From positions 1,244,090 through 1,308,089 of the forward strand of contig VWZW01002314.1 in the NCBI GenBank assembly GCA_013397115.1: a DNA stretch of 64,000 nt, read 5' to 3'. This document shows positions 61,615 to 64,000 of the stretch, in pieces. The DNA is from Edolisoma coerulescens. Taxonomy: Eukaryota > Chordata > Aves > Passeriformes > Campephagidae. Each line of letters opens with the position of its first letter. Positions within the stretch are counted from its first letter, which is position 1. Under the pieces are notes generated by a model. The model had not been told where the DNA came from and searched no databases. It saw only the letters and a list, made by a program, of their open reading frames with translations. Both the position numbers and the translations under genes were made by a program.

Positions 61615-64000
61615 GGCAGGGGCAGCTGGGGAAAAGATTGAATGCTAGGAAAACATGTTTAAAACTGAAACAACCACAGTAGTAATAGTGACAAAATTGC
61701 TTTGGAAAAGTTAAACAAAAGAAGTGTTAGAAACAGGAAAGGGCCATATGGCTCAACAGGCCTGCCATTTTCTGGTTTATCTTAATTGTTTCCCTCACAT
61801 CTCCTCAAATGAATACAAGTGTCTCAGACTCATTTATATGCTTTCATTTCCCTTTCACAGTAACTTGTTCCAAGGTAATTTAAGCCAAGCTGCTTAAGTG
61901 ATATTTAGCTATGTGACTGTTTAGAGAACAGCAGTTTAGCTATATTCATCAGCCCACTGCAGACACTGTACTTGTTTTTCGGAATGTAGTTACACCAATC
62001 AACTACCTACTAAATGGCCCTCTTTGAGGTAAGCTAAGTCAGGCAGACCCCGACCCAGAAGCTTCTTTTGGGGTCAAGAAGAGTCATGCTATTCATCTTA
62101 ACAGAACTCACCTTTGATTCAGGCATATTCTTTCGCTCTAAAATTTAATTCCAGTGAAATATAAAGTGTTTGGGTAAGTTTGGTTTTCTTCACAGAAATG
62201 TAGGCATTTCATTTATATTTTTCTGTTAAAAGTTTCATTTTAAGGTAGTCATCTATCACATTCCTCTAACTGAAATGACAGATGAAACCTGAATTTCCTG
62301 TAAAACTCCCCAAAAAGATTTTCCACCAGACTCTGTCTCTCTTGGGGAAAGAAAGAGTACTGAGGCTTAAAGGTTATTTTTATATGTGAAAAATTGTTCC
62401 AAATAGAAGATTTCAAATCAGGCCAGCCCTACGCAGATGCCGTGATCATTCTGGCCTAGGTTTTATCTGCTGTGATTCCTGTGCTGCCTACCTGGTCACG
62501 CAGACTTCTGTGGCTGCAGAAGGTGGAAAGGGATCGGAGGAAGGTGAATTTAGATGTCTGCGGATGGCCATGATGTAAGAAAGGACCCTAAGTCAGGCAG
62601 GAAAGAGAATCAAAACAAAACACTTCCTGTTAATAATAACATCAATTGTAACCATGGCAAGCTGTTAAGCCTTTAAATAAACATACCATGGCAAGCTGAA
62701 GCATGAGTTTCAACCAGCTTGTTAGAACACAGTCCTCTACCATGACAGAAGTTAAGATGTTCTGCATGCACGAAGCCTGTGCCAGGGCATAATCTGCGTT
62801 TTGGCTACTCTGGCTACTCAGGGTAATCAGCAGATTAGTGGAGAAGCACTGTTAATGGAGGAAGACAGTGCTTTTCTCATCTTCAGGATCTTTCCAACCT
62901 CAGAAAATGCTGACTTGCAGAATCTGCTTAGAAAACTCTTGTTCAGACACAAGCCGGTAAATTTGCTCATTCTTACAAAAGATAATGAATGATTAATAAA
63001 TGAGTCAATTCAGTGAATGTCTGGCCTGTGCTTCTCCCCATATGGCTTCAAGAAGATAATTGCAGCAGTGGGGACACAGAAAGGAGGGACAGACATCTGT
63101 TAAGCGATAGTGGAGATGATGTTTTAAAAACAATTTATGTAAGTTCACTCATTTAACAGAGAAAAAGGTGTGTGGGGGAGGTGGGGAGGGAAGGATTTTC
63201 ATATCAGCACCTTTACTGAGGGCTTAAAACAAGGCAGGAATATAAACATATGCTTTCTTCTTCCACCACAGTAACCCTACAGGTGAGATTTCTAGGTTGC
63301 CCAGACCAGAACTCCTGCCTTCAGCAGAATATTTAAGCAAAAGGAGGTGAAATAGAACCCAAAACATTCCTAGACCTGTTGACTGTTTCTTTTACCTTTT
63401 TCTGTCTGTTTTTTAAGTGTTCACAAAACTATCAAACCTGTAACTCAGTATCCCTGAAAAGCAGGGAAAAGGTTAACAGAGACAGTTGCTGATACTTTCA
63501 TAGACAATTAGTTTACCTATTACAAAGGTAGAGAGAGTGTGAACTCTTCTCAGAGACAATCCCATTAAACAGGAGAAAACATTTTTAAGGTCCTCTGAAA
63601 AGAACATCATGAAGTCATACTGTTCTTTGGAATCACTCGCATTTGCTACACAATTTAATTGATTTTATATATATACAAAAATATCACAGCAAGGGACGGA
63701 AGGAAGGTAAGGGCAAGCAGCTTTTCTAGATCCCCAAAACACTGTCTAATCTTACCATAGCACACCACTGTGCTTTCTGATAGAACTCAGGATACTTCTG
63801 TTCCTGAGCCTAGGCTTAGTTCCTAAGCTTAGGTTTTCGTAAAATCTCCAAATCATGGATTTTTCCATATTAAATGCAACCTGCATTTGCACTTCTGAAC
63901 ATACATGGCTTATATTACAGTACCAGCATGAGATTTGTGCTCCAAATGCATTGTCATTTCCTTTGGATGCGTGAGATTTTCTAAATTGCAGACAGACAGA
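61615..64000. other. Unique non-coding DNA to the window end
   Basis: No gene recognised. A G-rich patch (63174-63190, GGGGGAGGTGGGGAGGG) could form a G-rich structure. A short TA run lies near 63667-63675. Confidence 0.6.

Noticed and set aside
63174..63190. Candidate G-quadruplex
   Set aside because: Only three runs of three or more G are separated clearly, so a three-tetrad structure is not supported.

Overview
This is 64 kb of animal nuclear DNA, most likely from a bird. The clearest evidence is two CR1 retrotransposon 3' fragments. One ends in the ATTCTATGATTCTGTG-type octamer tail that CR1 carries in birds and other reptiles. Interspersed repeats I can recognise cover only about 1 kb, and such low density favours a bird over a mammal, crocodile or turtle. 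No bacterial or viral gene organisation is visible. I cannot name the species or chromosome. There is one 3-base gap (N) inside a poly-T run at 41471-41473.

I could not support any protein-coding gene. The longest open frames (166, 163, 156 and 154 codons) have low-complexity or unrecognisable translations, and many overlap frames of similar length on the other strand. This is what chance gives in AT-rich vertebrate DNA. The window is therefore best read as intergenic DNA or the inside of a very large intron. I also found no tRNA, rRNA, spliceosomal RNA or familiar microRNA sequence by eye.

Layout: 1-18 kb is AT-rich unique sequence with a few small tandem duplications and one E2F-like palindrome. 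At 18.2-18.4 kb two inverted repeats lie close together. A CR1 copy with a large internal deletion is at 21.4-22.0 kb. TA/TG and TTTGG simple repeats are at 22.9 kb. A 5'-truncated CR1 (25.3-25.7 kb), a CCCCT repeat and an isolated 0.2 kb CpG-dense island (26.3-26.5 kb) sit close together. At 35.1 kb a two-level inverted repeat carries opposed forkhead-like sites. From 41 to 44 kb there are poly-T and A/C tracts and a perfect 19-bp tandem duplication. A possible small exon is at 50.0 kb. A stretch with a paired-homeodomain dimer site and a CACGTG box (54.2-54.65 kb) could be a conserved enhancer. At 60.6-60.9 kb there is a plausible TATA-type promoter with a short first exon and splice donor on the + strand.

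The best leads are the 60.8 kb promoter/first exon, the orphan CpG island at 26.4 kb with its 14-bp palindrome, and the inverted repeats at 18.3 and 35.1 kb. All are readings from sequence alone; cross-species alignment and RNA data would decide them.
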